Notes: generated from the letters alone by a model not told the origin. 64,000 bases of DNA from Shinella zoogloeoides (GCF_022682305.1 NZ_CP093528.1:1439501-1503500), one strand, 5' to 3'; numbered from the stretch's first letter, positions 17,301-26,057 are shown. Numbers and translations: made by a program.

Positions 17301-17330
17301 CCAATGATCAGCGGCTATAGTTTCGATGCC
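17301..17330 (-). promoter_or_regulatory. LysR-like operator motif, copy B (upstream of dps)
   Basis: On the plus strand: CCAAT, 9 nt, then CTATAGTTTCGATGCC. The same layout recurs at 21388-21417 and 30680-30709. The core contains a T-N11-A pattern typical of LysR-type sites. It is 95 nt from the dps start codon, almost the same distance as copy C from msrB. Confidence 0.65.
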
Positions 17331-17404
17331 TTTGAGCGACATGCGCAATCGTTGGGGGGCGGGTGTCGCAGGCGGACCGGTCGGCCTGGACCTCCACCTG
17401 CCCG

Positions 17405-17671
17405 TCAGGGGTCCGGTCGGAAATCCAGCACGAACGCCACGACCTTTTCGGCGGACATCTCGCACGGCTTCAGCAAGGTTTTGTCTGACGTAACGCGGTA
17501 GAGGTTGAAGCTGACAATGTCGGTCCCGGCCAACTCCCTGGCGAACAGGCTGTTGCGGCGCCCATCCCCGGATCGCCGGACAGTCAGGCCGAAACGCCGG
17601 CCTTCGTAGGCGCCTTCGCTGTATCCCTCCGCAAGCTTGGCGAAAGCGGCATCGAACCCGGCATGCTCCAT
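17405..17671 (-). CDS. Conserved-looking hypothetical protein
   Basis: An 88-residue protein beginning MEHAGFDAAFAKLAEGYSEG and ending KVVAFVLDFRPDP. It has a compact mixed alpha/beta pattern (EGRRFGLTVRRSGDGRRNSLFARELAG, then IVSFNLYRVTSDKTLLKPCEM) with no signal peptide or membrane helix, and codon usage like its neighbours. I cannot name a family. It lies between dps and the DUF427 gene on the same strand and may belong to the same stress cluster. Confidence 0.6.
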   Translation of the reverse strand: MEHAGFDAAFAKLAEGYSEGAYEGRRFGLTVRRSGDGRRNSLFARELAGTDIVSFNLYRVTSDKTLLKPCEMSAEKVVAFVLDFRPDP

Positions 17672-17837
17672 CTCAATCCACCCGTCTTGATCCGGCAGAG
17701 ACGCAAGGATTCGACGCTGTTGGCGCCGAACGGCCCGGGGCAGTGTCCTTCAGCCGAGCCGCTTCGGGATGGGCGGAAGATCTGAGATGCCGGCGCTTGC
17801 ACAGGGCCATCAGCGAAGCCGCCGCCTGACCAGTCTG

Positions 17838-18137
17838 CTATGCAACGTCCACGCCCTTCCAGAAAGCGACGTGATCCCGAATGCCCTCGGCTTCCGGCGT
17901 CGGATCGGGATAGGTCCAGGCCGCGTTCGCGTTGAGCGCATCGCCCACACGAACATGGAAGTAGCGCGCGGTGCCCTTGATCGGACAGACGGACGTGTGC
18001 GGGCTCATCTCAAGCAGGCTAAAATCGACCGCCGACGGTGGGAAGTAGTGGTTTCCCTCGACGACGACCGTCTCGTTGCTTGTGGCGATGGTGGCGTCAT
18101 TCCAGATAGCTGAGACCAACGGACTCTCCTTTCCCAT
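17838..18137 (-). CDS. DUF427 domain protein
   Basis: A 99-residue protein covering the DUF427 domain: SAIWNDATIATSNETVVVEGNHYFP, then SPHTSVCPIKGTARYFHVRVG, and AAWTYPDPTPEAEGIRDHVAFW. The CPIKG(T/E)A segment is diagnostic. The family's biochemical role is not established. The gene lies between the small hypothetical gene and glutaredoxin on the same strand. The conserved cysteine within VCPIKG could be redox-relevant given the neighbourhood, but that is speculation. Confidence 0.87.
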   Translation of the reverse strand: MGKESPLVSAIWNDATIATSNETVVVEGNHYFPPSAVDFSLLEMSPHTSVCPIKGTARYFHVRVGDALNANAAWTYPDPTPEAEGIRDHVAFWKGVDVA

Positions 18138-18185
18138 TCAAAAACCGGCACGAGGTCATGGGGTGTCTGCCCGGGCCGCGCCCCC

Positions 18186-18458
18186 TCAGTTGGCGCGCGG
18201 CGTGCGCCCGAGGAGTTTGTCGAGTTCGCCTCTGACATCGAGCTCGAAAAGCTCGTCGGAGCCACCGACATGCGTGCCGTTGATGAAGATCTGCGGCACG
18301 GTGTTTCGACCCGACGCTTCCGTCATGGCCTGCCGGTGAACCGGATCCGCCTCGATATCGAGTTCCTTCCATTGCACGCCCTTCTCCTTGAGGAGCGTCT
18401 TCGCCCGGCGGCAGAACGGGCACCAGTTCGTGATGTACAGCAGCACATCAGTTGTCAT
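18186..18458 (-). CDS. grxC: Glutaredoxin (GrxC-like, dithiol)
   Basis: A 90-residue class I glutaredoxin with the dithiol active site NWCPFCRRAK (C13, C16), the cis-proline motif TVPQIFING and the GSH-binding HVGGSDELFELD. It reduces disulfides and glutathionylated proteins in the cytoplasm using glutathione. Length and motifs match E. coli Grx3. It sits 52 nt beyond the thiolase stop on the same strand, in a cluster of redox-stress genes. Confidence 0.92.
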   Translation of the reverse strand: MTTDVLLYITNWCPFCRRAKTLLKEKGVQWKELDIEADPVHRQAMTEASGRNTVPQIFINGTHVGGSDELFELDVRGELDKLLGRTPRAN

Positions 18459-18510
18459 ATCGCGTCTCCGACAGTTGGAAGCGGATCGCTGTCATGGCGT
18501 TGATCTACCG

Positions 18511-19776
18511 TCAGCCGCGTTCGAGGAGGGCGACTGTGCCTTGACCGCCGTCGGCGCAGATGCTGACGATTGCGCGCGATCCGGGCGGCATGGCCCAAAG
18601 TTCCTTCACCGCTTGGCTGAGGTCGCGCGCGCCTGTAGCGCCGAACGGATGACCCAGGGCGACCGAGCCTCCATTGGGATTGACGCGGTCCCAGTCGAAA
18701 TCGCCCATAGCCGCCTGGACACCGGCTGTCGCGCGCACCCACTCCCGATCGGTGATGGCCGCGACGTTCGCCAGGACCTGGGCTGCGAAGGCTTCGTGGA
18801 TTTCCCAGAGTGCGATGTCGGAGAAGCTGAGTTGATGCCGCGCGAGCAGGCGCGGAATGCCATAGGAGGGCGCCATCAGCAGGCCCTCAGTGTGGAGATC
18901 GACGGCAGAGATCTCGTAGTCGACGAGCCGCGCGTAGGGGGTGCCCGCCGGGAGTCTCGCCACACCGGCTTCGGTAGCGACCCAACACCCGGCGGCTCCA
19001 TCCGTAATCGGTGAGCTGTTGCCGGCGGTCAGGGTTCCCCTCCCGCTGTCGCGATCGAAGGCGGGCTTGAGTGCGGCCAGCCGTTCGGGCGACGTATCGG
19101 CGCGCGGGTTCGCATCGCGCGCCAGCTCAGGCAGCGAAATCACGAGATCGTCGAAGAAGCCACGTTCCCAACCAGCGACTGCCCGCTGGTGGCTCTTGAG
19201 CGCCCAATCATCCTGCGCGACGCGCGAGACCCGCCAAGCCTTGGCGGTCTCCTCCATATGATCACCCATCGTCCTTCCGGTGATCCGGTTGGCCCAGCCC
19301 TTTGTGGGGAGCACGTAGTCTCGTGGCGTCAGAGACTGGAGGGCGGCAAGCGCGGCGGTCGCATCCTGCGCAAAGAGGTCGGTGAGCCGCTTCGATGCAT
19401 CGGCCGTCAGGGCGATTGACGGCCGGCTCATGACTTCGGATCCGCCGACCATGGTGAGGTGGGTTCCTCCGCCCAGCATCCCTGCCGCAGCGAAGGTCGC
19501 CGTCATGCTGGTCGAGCATGCCAGGACGACGGAGAACGCCGGAACAGTCGGATTGAGCTTGGCATCAAGCCAGGTTTCGCGAGCAATATTGCTCCAGCCC
19601 AAATTCGGAATCACGGTTCCCCAGACGAGGAGATCGGGCTCCGCCTGCGCCGCCATCGCCTGTACGACAGGCACGGACAGAGAGATGGCGTCGTAAGCCG
19701 CCAACGCGCCTCCACCGCGGCCGAAAGGGGTCCGAAGGCCGGCTGCAACGAAGACGGGTTTGGCAAAGCGGCTCAT
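18511..19776 (-). CDS. Thiolase-family acetyl-CoA acyltransferase
   Basis: A 421-residue thiolase. The nucleophile is C87 in SVVLACSTSMTA; the second half carries IHEAFAAQVLANVA (catalytic His), NPNGGSVALGHPFGATGAR and the final cysteine in SICADGGQGTVALLE. These are the three thiolase signatures, so the enzyme should be active in beta-oxidation or acetoacetyl-CoA chemistry. ATG 19776 fits the family start; upstream in-frame codons are not thiolase-like. Why a thiolase lies amid redox-stress genes is unclear; related (acetyl-CoA C-acyltransferase, FadI-like) proteins are ~430 residues. Confidence 0.9.
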   Translation of the reverse strand: MSRFAKPVFVAAGLRTPFGRGGGALAAYDAISLSVPVVQAMAAQAEPDLLVWGTVIPNLGWSNIARETWLDAKLNPTVPAFSVVLACSTSMTATFAAAGMLGGGTHLTMVGGSEVMSRPSIALTADASKRLTDLFAQDATAALAALQSLTPRDYVLPTKGWANRITGRTMGDHMEETAKAWRVSRVAQDDWALKSHQRAVAGWERGFFDDLVISLPELARDANPRADTSPERLAALKPAFDRDSGRGTLTAGNSSPITDGAAGCWVATEAGVARLPAGTPYARLVDYEISAVDLHTEGLLMAPSYGIPRLLARHQLSFSDIALWEIHEAFAAQVLANVAAITDREWVRATAGVQAAMGDFDWDRVNPNGGSVALGHPFGATGARDLSQAVKELWAMPPGSRAIVSICADGGQGTVALLERG

Positions 19777-19841
19777 TATGATCTCCAAACTATTTCTGGG
19801 CTGCACTTCCGCGACGGCGGAACGCGCAGTCGCTTGGGCCG

Positions 19842-20585
19842 CTAACCACCGTAGCGCTCGGTTTTGATAATGGTGGGGTCCAGGCCGGCCAGCAGCGCGC
19901 CCTCGGTCGCGATGTTGACGAAACCGTTGGACCCGCAAACGAATACTTGTGTGGGCTTTCGGTGAAGCCGGGCCAGAATTTCTTGGACCATCACGCCGTC
20001 GATCCGTCGCGCAAAGTCCGATGCGCGGACCGGGTTCTCGCGCGTAATTGCCAGCGCCAAGACGAATGCCGGATCGCTGACTTCGATGGAATGAAGCTCT
20101 TTTGAGAAGAGAACGTCTTCAGCGGTTCGTGCGGACAGGAGCAGCGCTGTCGGCACGACCTGGGCTAGTGCGCGGCGCTGCCGGATCATTGCCATCAACG
20201 GCACGAGGCCCGAGCCTGCCCCGATCAACAGCACTGGGTCTATGGCAGGTTCAGGCCATAGAAAATGGCCGCCGAGCGGACCACGAAGCTCGATTTCGTC
20301 GCCGATCGCTGCGACATCGTGAAAGAACGGCGAAACTTCGCCATCCGGTAGGCGCTCGATAGCGAGCTCGACGATCGGAGACGAGATTGCCGAAGACGCG
20401 ATCGAGTAACTCCGCATCGCACTGTAGCCACCGGGCGCGGTCAGCCGGACATCGACATGCTGCCCTGCGATGTGCGCGAACGGTTTGCTCAACCGAAGGA
20501 AGAAGCTCTTGATACTCGGGGTCTGTTGGACGATTTCGTCGATTACGCATGGCTGCCACGCGATTTGCGCGCCGTTTTCAGTCAT
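19842..20585 (-). CDS. Ferredoxin-NADP reductase-type flavoprotein
   Basis: A 247-residue FAD/NAD-binding oxidoreductase without its own iron-sulfur domain. The FAD motif is MRSYSIASSA; the NAD-binding lobe begins PVLLIGAGSGLVPLMAMIRQR and ends with QVFVCGSNGFVNIATEGALLAGL, and it ends ERYGG. It overlaps the molybdoenzyme gene by 8 nt, so the two are translationally coupled. It probably supplies electrons from NAD(P)H to the molybdoenzyme or a partner heme protein; this pairing is seen in many proteobacteria. Start at ATG 20585; upstream codons are open but unrelated. Confidence 0.88.
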   Translation of the reverse strand: MTENGAQIAWQPCVIDEIVQQTPSIKSFFLRLSKPFAHIAGQHVDVRLTAPGGYSAMRSYSIASSAISSPIVELAIERLPDGEVSPFFHDVAAIGDEIELRGPLGGHFLWPEPAIDPVLLIGAGSGLVPLMAMIRQRRALAQVVPTALLLSARTAEDVLFSKELHSIEVSDPAFVLALAITRENPVRASDFARRIDGVMVQEILARLHRKPTQVFVCGSNGFVNIATEGALLAGLDPTIIKTERYGG

Positions 20586-21183
20586 TGGTGTATCGTTGCT
20601 CGCGCCACGGATCGCCGTAGATGTGATAGCCGCGCAGCTCCCAAAATCCGGCCTCGTCACGCGTTGTGAATTGCAGCGCGTTCACCCATTTGGCGGACTT
20701 CCAGAAGTAAAGGTGCGGAACCAGAAGACGCGCCGGCCCTCCATGATCGCGGGGAAGCGGCTTGCCCGCATAGTTGAGGGCGACCATCGCTTTCCCGGAG
20801 AGAAGATCCGCCAGCGGGATGTTTGTCGAGTAGTTATCGTAGCAGTGCGCCAAGACGAAATCGGTGGGCCGATCGAGCCCTGCATCTGCAAGGATGTCTT
20901 CTACGAGTACGCCCTCCCACGCGGTATCCAGCTTGGACCAGGACGTGACGCAGTGAATGTCTCGGGTCACCTTGGTCTTCGGTAGAGCGTTGAACTCGCT
21001 CCAATTCCACACTTTGACCGGCTTCGGACCGATCTTGACGGTGAATTTCCAATCGGAGGGCTCCACGTTCGGCGTTGGCCCGGCCGTCAGAACAGGGAAA
21101 TTCTCCACGAGATGCTGACCCGGCGGAATCCGATCGGACCGGTCGCCGCCTGGACCGCGGCCTGTGAAACCTCTGGTGACCAT
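20578..21183 (-). CDS. Sulfite-oxidase-like (MsrP/YedY-type) molybdopterin oxidoreductase
   Basis: A 201-residue protein with the sulfite oxidase molybdopterin fold. The Mo-ligating cysteine is C78 in DIHCVTSWSKLD; typical partners are FTVKIGPKPVKVWNW, YSTNIPLADLL, KPLPRDHGGPARLLVPHLYFWKSAKW and GFWELRGYHIYGDPW. It lacks a Tat signal and a heme domain, so unlike E. coli MsrP it appears cytoplasmic. Reductase activity on methionine sulfoxide or similar S/N-oxides is plausible but not shown. First gene of a two-gene unit with the flavoprotein; a LysR-like motif lies 204 nt upstream. Confidence 0.88.
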   Translation of the reverse strand: MVTRGFTGRGPGGDRSDRIPPGQHLVENFPVLTAGPTPNVEPSDWKFTVKIGPKPVKVWNWSEFNALPKTKVTRDIHCVTSWSKLDTAWEGVLVEDILADAGLDRPTDFVLAHCYDNYSTNIPLADLLSGKAMVALNYAGKPLPRDHGGPARLLVPHLYFWKSAKWVNALQFTTRDEAGFWELRGYHIYGDPWREQRYTND

Positions 21184-21387
21184 AGCGAAACCCCCTTGCT
21201 TGTCACGACAGACCAGAACCGGATTCAGTTCAGAATTCTGTAAAAGATCTTTGCGCGCACAACCGCCGAACGAGCCAATTCACTGAAAATCAGAATACCG
21301 GATTCTCTATTAGCGTAGAGAAAAGTGTTGGACCATTTTGAGTCGTGGTTATGCGTGAAGACTATAGCGTCAGTCCAGTATGATTTC

Positions 21388-21417
21388 CCAATACCCTGTC
21401 GCTATAGTTTCGATAGC
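21388..21417 (-). promoter_or_regulatory. LysR-like operator motif, copy A
   Basis: CCAAT, 9 nt, then CTATAGTTTCGATAGC. Here the core is a complete inverted repeat CTAT-N7-ATAG. It could serve the molybdoenzyme unit, the dehydrogenase unit or both. Confidence 0.65.
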
Positions 21418-21668
21418 TTCGAACCGGCATTGCAGGCGTATCCCCGTCAGCGGATTTCGAGCGGACGCCGTCGCTTGCCAACGTTGGTGTGAGACCGGCG
21501 GGCGAGATCGCCCCTGCCAACGCGACCGCTGAGAGGTCGACTCCTCAACCGCTTGGGCGCTTATCGCCTCCATCCGGATGCTCACCCGCCGAACAGCAAT
21601 AAACCGCTATTTTCGATAAAGTTCTGAATCCGGCTCCGAGGTATGGAAACTATGTCGTACCGCTATTG

Positions 21669-21687
21669 GATATGTTGCGCGCATACC
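21669..21687. promoter_or_regulatory. MarR-like operator upstream of the dehydrogenase unit
   Basis: GATATGTTGCGCGCATACC has the half-sites ATATG and CATAc spaced as in the other MarR-like sites (TATATG-N7-CATATA) at 31717, 36231 and 38835. It lies 101 nt before the dehydrogenase ATG, the same distance as the 31717 site from its gene. Confidence 0.55.
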
Positions 21688-21788
21688 TTCATAGTCTGAC
21701 ACGCGAAATCTTTGCATCCTGAGTATATTTCGGAGGAAATTTCGATCTGATCGATAAGACTTCAGGATACAGCAAGCTGGAGACACCG

Positions 21789-22802
21789 ATGAAAGCCGTT
21801 GGTTACAAGGTTCCGGGACCCATCGCCGAGGACGCCTCTCTGGTCGACATTGATCTGCCTCGGCCTGTCGCTGAAGGAGGCGATATCCTGGTTGAGGTGA
21901 AGGCTGTCTCGGTCAACCCGGTCGACTACAAAATCCGCAGCAGCACGCCGCCCGCTGATGGCGATTGGAAAGTGCTGGGATGGGATGCGGCCGGGATCGT
22001 GCAAGAGGTCGGCCCCGAAGTGACGCAGTTCGCGGTAGGCGACGAGGTCTATTATGCCGGATCGCTCATAAGGCCGGGCACCAATGCGGAGTTCCATCTC
22101 GTCGACGCCCGGATCGTCGGTCGTAAACCCGCGTCGCTCGACTGGGCGGAAGCGGCGGCGCTGCCACTCACGACGTTGACGGCCTGGGAAGCCATGTTCG
22201 ATCGCCTGGACGTGACGAAGCCCGTTCCCGGGGCGGCGCCGGCGATCCTCATCATCGGTGGTGCGGGTGGGGTCGGGTCGATCGCCATCCAGATCGCTCG
22301 ACAGCGCACGGATCTCATCGTCATCTCCACCGCCTCTCGGCCGGAAACCCAGGAGTGGGTTAAAGGGCTTGGGGCTCATCATGTCATCGACCACTCTCGG
22401 CCGCTCGCGCCACAGATTGCCGAGCTCAACATCGGCGCTCCCGCTTTCGTGTTCTCGACCACGCATACCGAGCAGCATGCATCCGACATCGCCGAACTGA
22501 TCGCCCCGCAAGGACGGTTCGGATTCATCGACGATCCCAAGGCGCTCGCCGTCATGCTGTTCAAGCGCAAGGCAGTGTCGATCCACCACGAGCTGATGTT
22601 CACACGGTCGCTCTACGGCACGCCCGACATGGATGAGCAGGGCAAGATCCTCAATTCGCTGGCGGTGCTGGTGGACGACGGCAAAATTCGCACGACGCTA
22701 ACCGAAAAATTGTCGCCAATTAATGCCGCCAATCTGAAGACGGTGCACGCACTGATCGAAAGTGGCGCAGCAAGAGGCAAGATTGTCCTCGAAGGCTTCT
22801 GA
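21789..22802 (+). CDS. Zinc-type alcohol dehydrogenase/quinone oxidoreductase family protein
   Basis: A 337-residue MDR-superfamily protein. The N-terminal GroES-like domain has VSVNPVDYKIR, LGWDAAGIVQEVG and FAVGDEVYYAG; the Rossmann loop is IIGGAGGVGSIAIQIARQ; the C-terminus is SGAARGKIVLEGF. Catalytic-zinc cysteines are absent, as in the ZDR/QOR branch that reduces quinones and reactive carbonyls with NADPH. First gene of a plus-strand run of six stress genes; a MarR-like site is 101 nt upstream, suggesting induction by electrophiles. Confidence 0.9.
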   Translation: MKAVGYKVPGPIAEDASLVDIDLPRPVAEGGDILVEVKAVSVNPVDYKIRSSTPPADGDWKVLGWDAAGIVQEVGPEVTQFAVGDEVYYAGSLIRPGTNAEFHLVDARIVGRKPASLDWAEAAALPLTTLTAWEAMFDRLDVTKPVPGAAPAILIIGGAGGVGSIAIQIARQRTDLIVISTASRPETQEWVKGLGAHHVIDHSRPLAPQIAELNIGAPAFVFSTTHTEQHASDIAELIAPQGRFGFIDDPKALAVMLFKRKAVSIHHELMFTRSLYGTPDMDEQGKILNSLAVLVDDGKIRTTLTEKLSPINAANLKTVHALIESGAARGKIVLEGF

Positions 22803-22875
22803 TGACTGCCACCGCCGAACGTCTTTTCTAACCTCAAGAACGCCGGACGGATTACGCCACGGCGAAGGAAATTCC

Positions 22876-23307
22876 ATGACGAAATCCATTGCCACCGCCT
22901 CGATCAACCGCGAAACCGCCGTCGCCCTCATCGACGCGGCGATCGCCGCGGCACGTACAATCGGCATCCCGGCTGCGGTCGCCGTCGTCGACGCCACCGG
23001 TAACCTGCGCGCGTTCGAGCGCACTGATGACGCGCCGTTTCTCACCGTCGATGTTGCCATCGACAAGGCTTGGAGTTCCGCCTCGTTTGGGTATCCGACC
23101 CATGTCTGGAACGACTATGTTTCGAACGATCCGAAAGTGGCGCCGCTAGCCTATCGCCCCCGGATGGTCGCTGTCGGCGGAGGCTATCCGATCCTGGATG
23201 ACGGGAAGTTGATCGGCGGGATCGGCATCTCCGGAGGCAACTATCAGCAGGATCAGGATGCGTGCGTCGAGGCACTCACGAAAATCGGGTTCGAGCTGCC
23301 AGCCTGA
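22876..23307 (+). CDS. GlcG/HbpS-family heme-binding-like protein
   Basis: A 143-residue protein of the GlcG/HbpS (DUF336) family: ETAVALIDAAIAAARTIGIPAAVAVVDATGNLRAFERTDDAPFLTVDVAIDKAWSS in the first half, and GGGYPILDDGKLIGGIGISGGNYQQDQDACVEAL in the second, with the conserved Gly-rich GGIGISGG turn. In Streptomyces HbpS binds heme and senses redox stress; no function is proven for most members. No signal peptide, so cytoplasmic. GAAGGAA upstream supports ATG 22876. 73 nt after the dehydrogenase stop. Confidence 0.87.
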   Translation: MTKSIATASINRETAVALIDAAIAAARTIGIPAAVAVVDATGNLRAFERTDDAPFLTVDVAIDKAWSSASFGYPTHVWNDYVSNDPKVAPLAYRPRMVAVGGGYPILDDGKLIGGIGISGGNYQQDQDACVEALTKIGFELPA

Positions 23308-23354
23308 CGACTTTAAGGCCATCGCCAGCGGCGGTGGCCTGCAGATCCGACCTT

Positions 23355-23660
23355 ATGAAAGACTTTAAGATGGAAGCGTTCGTCGTCTTCACCCGCGAAG
23401 AAACCACCGATCCGGAAGAACTCGCAACCTATTCTTCAGGCGTCGGCCCATCGTTCGATGGCCACGACGTAACCTTTCTCGCCGCTTATGGCGCGATGGA
23501 GCATTTGGAGGGGCCGCCCGTCGAAGGGGCCGTAATTTTGCGGTTCCCGACGATGCAGGCCGCCCGTGATTGGTATCATAGCCCCGCCTACCAAACCATC
23601 GCTGCGCACCGTTTCGCCGGTTCCCGCTATCGCGCCTTTGTCATTGAGGGGCGGCGGTGA
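23355..23660 (+). CDS. DUF1330-like small protein
   Basis: A 101-residue ferredoxin-like-fold protein: MEAFVVFTREETTDPEELATYSSGVGPSF, a central FLAAYGAMEHLEGPPVEGAVILRFPTMQAARDWYHSPAYQTIAAHR and a short end. The A-x-D-W-Y-x-S-P-x-Y-Q motif is the hallmark of DUF1330, whose members are dimeric alpha/beta-barrel proteins of unknown or monooxygenase-like function. The start could be ATG 23355 or the internal ATG 23370. Forty-seven nt after the heme-binding-like gene, in the same unit. Confidence 0.85.
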   Translation: MKDFKMEAFVVFTREETTDPEELATYSSGVGPSFDGHDVTFLAAYGAMEHLEGPPVEGAVILRFPTMQAARDWYHSPAYQTIAAHRFAGSRYRAFVIEGRR

Positions 23661-23717
23661 CACGCCGACGGAAGAACGGTGGCGCTGGCCACGAGGTATC
23701 TGTCGGCGAACTCGCAT

Positions 23718-23732
23718 CCTACAACCTGTAGG
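23718..23732. repeat. Short perfect inverted repeat in the unit
   Basis: CCTACA-ACC-TGTAGG lies in the 151-nt gap before the redoxin gene, 80 nt upstream of its start. It may be part of an internal promoter or operator. Confidence 0.4.
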
Positions 23733-23811
23733 GGATCAAGGCGGTGAGGTTCGTGTGCCATCGCCACACGCGACCACTCATCGGACTTCTGCATCGGAAT
23801 TGGAGGATCAG

Positions 23812-24282
23812 ATGAGCGTCGACGAACGACAAGCCCCCGAGCTGCGGGTGCAGAGATGGATTGGCGTGGGTGGAGAAAGCATCGCGCCGCTCAAGCTATC
23901 GGATCTCGGCACCGGCCCGAAAGTCCTCTTCGCCTTCCAGCACTGGTGCCGTGGCTGCCATTTGCATGGATTTCCGACGCTACAAAGGTTGCATGGTGCA
24001 TTGAGCGCCAAGGGCGTGGGCTTCGCGGTGGTCCAGACCGTCTTCGAAGGAGCGGATGAGAACACCTTCGAGAAGCTGCGCGTGAACCAGCTCAAGTATG
24101 CGCTTCCTGTCGCGTTCGGTCACGACGAGCCACCTGCCGGCGCGACGCTTCCCACCTTCATGGAGGACTACCGCACGCGGGGAACGCCCTGGTTCTCCGT
24201 GATGGACGCTGGCGGCCGCATCGTATTCTCGGACTTCCATCTCGACGCCGATCAGCTCGTGAAGGGACTGGATCTGGTGTAA
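23812..24282 (+). CDS. Redoxin/thioredoxin-like protein with CxxC
   Basis: A 156-residue thioredoxin-fold protein. The active site is FAFQHWCRGCHLHGFPTLQRL (CRGC), the cis-Pro region is GATLPTFMEDYRTRGTPWFSVMDAGGRIVFSDFHLD. It lacks a signal peptide, so it is probably cytoplasmic, unlike TlpA. GGAGG at 23802-23806 supports ATG 23812. It is followed 3 nt later by the DM13 gene. A role in thiol or peroxide detoxification is likely from the fold; the exact partner is unknown. Confidence 0.83.
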   Translation: MSVDERQAPELRVQRWIGVGGESIAPLKLSDLGTGPKVLFAFQHWCRGCHLHGFPTLQRLHGALSAKGVGFAVVQTVFEGADENTFEKLRVNQLKYALPVAFGHDEPPAGATLPTFMEDYRTRGTPWFSVMDAGGRIVFSDFHLDADQLVKGLDLV

Positions 24283-24285
24283 CCG

Positions 24286-24777
24286 ATGCGGCGCTGGGTC
24301 ATCCTGATTGCCACCCATCTTGCGATGCTCGCCATGGGCTTCGCGGGCGGTGTCTACACGCTGCCGATCCTGACCGCCCCCCAGGCCCCGGACGCGGCGG
24401 ACTTGCGGACCATCTCAGCCGAGACGCTCTACGCAGGGCGTCTGGCCCGCGATCTCAAAGGCAGCGACCTGCTTCACTGGGGGGAAGGCGAGATCCGGGT
24501 CTCGCGCGACCGTATCGCCCATATCGGGCGCCTCGCCCCTGGTCCTGACTACAAGCTCTACCTCGCACCACGTTTCGTCGACACGAAGGAGGCCTTTCTC
24601 CTGATCAAGGACAGATCAGTCCGCGTGGGCGACGTGAAGACGTTCAACGGCTTCATCGTCGAGGTGCCTGCCGGCATCGATGTCCGTGCCTACAACACGG
24701 TCGTCATCTGGTGTGAAGCATTCGACCAGTTCATCAGTGCGGCAGAGTATCAACCCTCAAGTCAGGCCCGAGAATGA
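24286..24777 (+). CDS. DM13-domain membrane-anchored protein
   Basis: A 163-residue protein with one N-terminal membrane anchor or uncleaved signal (VILIATHLAMLAMGFAGGVYTLPIL) and a DM13 domain (~45-155): LHWGEGEIRVSRDRIAHIGRLAPGPDYKLYLAP, then VGDVKTFNGFIVEVPAGIDVRAYNTVVIWCEAFDQFISAAEYQ. The conserved cysteine in VIWCEAF has been proposed to be redox active in DM13 proteins. It would face the periplasm. Overlaps the MFS gene by ATGA, so the two are coupled. Confidence 0.88.
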   Translation: MRRWVILIATHLAMLAMGFAGGVYTLPILTAPQAPDAADLRTISAETLYAGRLARDLKGSDLLHWGEGEIRVSRDRIAHIGRLAPGPDYKLYLAPRFVDTKEAFLLIKDRSVRVGDVKTFNGFIVEVPAGIDVRAYNTVVIWCEAFDQFISAAEYQPSSQARE

Positions 24778-26057
24778 GCCCGGCGATGGATACCATGAGG
24801 TCGGCGGGCAAGCGCGGCCTCGTTCTCGCGCCGGTGGCGGCGCTGCTGCTGAGCGTCGCCGCTCTGCTGCTGGGCAATGGCCTGCTGAGCACGCTCCTGA
24901 TCGTGAGAGCCGGCCATGAGGGGTTCTCGACCGGCGCGATCAGCGCGATGATGTCCTTCTACTTCGCGGGTTTCACGATCGGCGCGCTCGTGTTGCCACC
25001 GATCATCGTCTCCGTGGGACATGTCAGAACCTTCGCCGGCTTCGCGGCCATTGCCTCGATGACCGCCCTTCTCCATGTGGCGTTCGTGGAGCCGGTCGCC
25101 TGGATGCCGCTTCGCCTGACTACCGGCTTCGCCTACGCGGGCATGATCCTCGCAACGGAGAGTTGGCTCAACGCCCACGCATTGCCATCCACGCGCGGGC
25201 AGCTCCTGTCGATATTCGGAGTTGTCTCTATGGGCTCATGGGCAATCGGGCAGGCGTTACTCAACATCGCACCGCCCGCCGACGTGACATTGTTCCTCAT
25301 CGTGTCGCTGCTGATATCAGCGGCGGTGGTTCCGATCACCTTGCTGCCCAGTCATCCGCCGGCCCAGGTGGAACAGGAATGGGTCGCGTTCAGGGACCTC
25401 GTCCTCGTATCACCTCTCGCTGCGGCTGGCGCTTTCCTGGCCGGCCTGGCTATCGGTGGTTTCTGGGGCATGGGCGCGAACTTCGCCCAGAGCATCGGCC
25501 TCGATGTGGGCGGTATCTCCGCCTTCATGGCTGCGGTTCTTGGTGGAACGCTTGCCTTCCATTGGCCACTCGGTTGGCTTTCGGATCGAGTGCCCCGGAA
25601 TCTTGTCATCGCCGGTGCGGCGCTGGCGTCCGCAGCGTCTGCCATCGGCGTAGCGTTGGCGGTGGAAGCGCCTCTGCCGCTGCTCCTTGCGGCGGGTGCG
25701 CTGTTCGGCGGCTTTGGCATCCCGATTTATTCGTTGTGTCTCGCCGTCGCAAACGACGATCTTCCGGCCGGTCGGCTACTCGGCACCGCGCGCGGGCTTC
25801 TGTTGCTCAACGGGATCGGGACAGCCGCTGGCCCCCTAATAGGAGCAGCTGCAATGAATATCGTCGGCCCTGGCGGCCTGTTCCTTTATGCGGCGGCGTT
25901 GCTCACGCTCCTGGCAGTGCTGGCCATCGCCCGCAGGCAGCCGAGGCGCGCCAACCAGGCCAAGGCGGCCCCCCGTTCTCCGAGCACGCCGATGATAACC
26001 GGATCTCTCGATACGATGATATGCATGGAGAAGCGGGCGCAGGGCGTGCGGGATTAG
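24774..26057 (+). CDS. MFS transporter (YcaD-like)
   Basis: A 427-residue protein with about 12 hydrophobic helices and a hydrophilic C-terminal tail rich in basic residues. It resembles the YcaD/Bmr-type drug/metabolite MFS branch: GNGLLSTLLIVRAGHEGFSTGAISAMMSFYFAGFTIG, and after the central loop GFWGMGANFAQSIGLDVGGISAFMAAVLGGTLAFHWPLGWLSDRVPR, containing the conserved G-x-L-S-D-R motif between TM8 and TM9. Substrate unknown. Translationally coupled to the DM13 gene (4-nt overlap) and last of the plus-strand unit. Confidence 0.88.
   Translation: MSPAMDTMRSAGKRGLVLAPVAALLLSVAALLLGNGLLSTLLIVRAGHEGFSTGAISAMMSFYFAGFTIGALVLPPIIVSVGHVRTFAGFAAIASMTALLHVAFVEPVAWMPLRLTTGFAYAGMILATESWLNAHALPSTRGQLLSIFGVVSMGSWAIGQALLNIAPPADVTLFLIVSLLISAAVVPITLLPSHPPAQVEQEWVAFRDLVLVSPLAAAGAFLAGLAIGGFWGMGANFAQSIGLDVGGISAFMAAVLGGTLAFHWPLGWLSDRVPRNLVIAGAALASAASAIGVALAVEAPLPLLLAAGALFGGFGIPIYSLCLAVANDDLPAGRLLGTARGLLLLNGIGTAAGPLIGAAAMNIVGPGGLFLYAAALLTLLAVLAIARRQPRRANQAKAAPRSPSTPMITGSLDTMICMEKRAQGVRD

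Larger units (their letters stand above)
21184..21788. other. Long divergent regulatory region
   Basis: This 605-nt gap separates the minus-strand molybdoenzyme unit from the plus-strand dehydrogenase unit. I see no gene in it. It holds LysR-like motif copy A (21388-21417), a MarR-like site (21669-21687), and small palindromes such as CAGAATTCTG (21231-21240) and CTCTA-N6-TAGAG (21305-21320). Its base composition is visibly more AT-rich than the flanking genes. Confidence 0.6.
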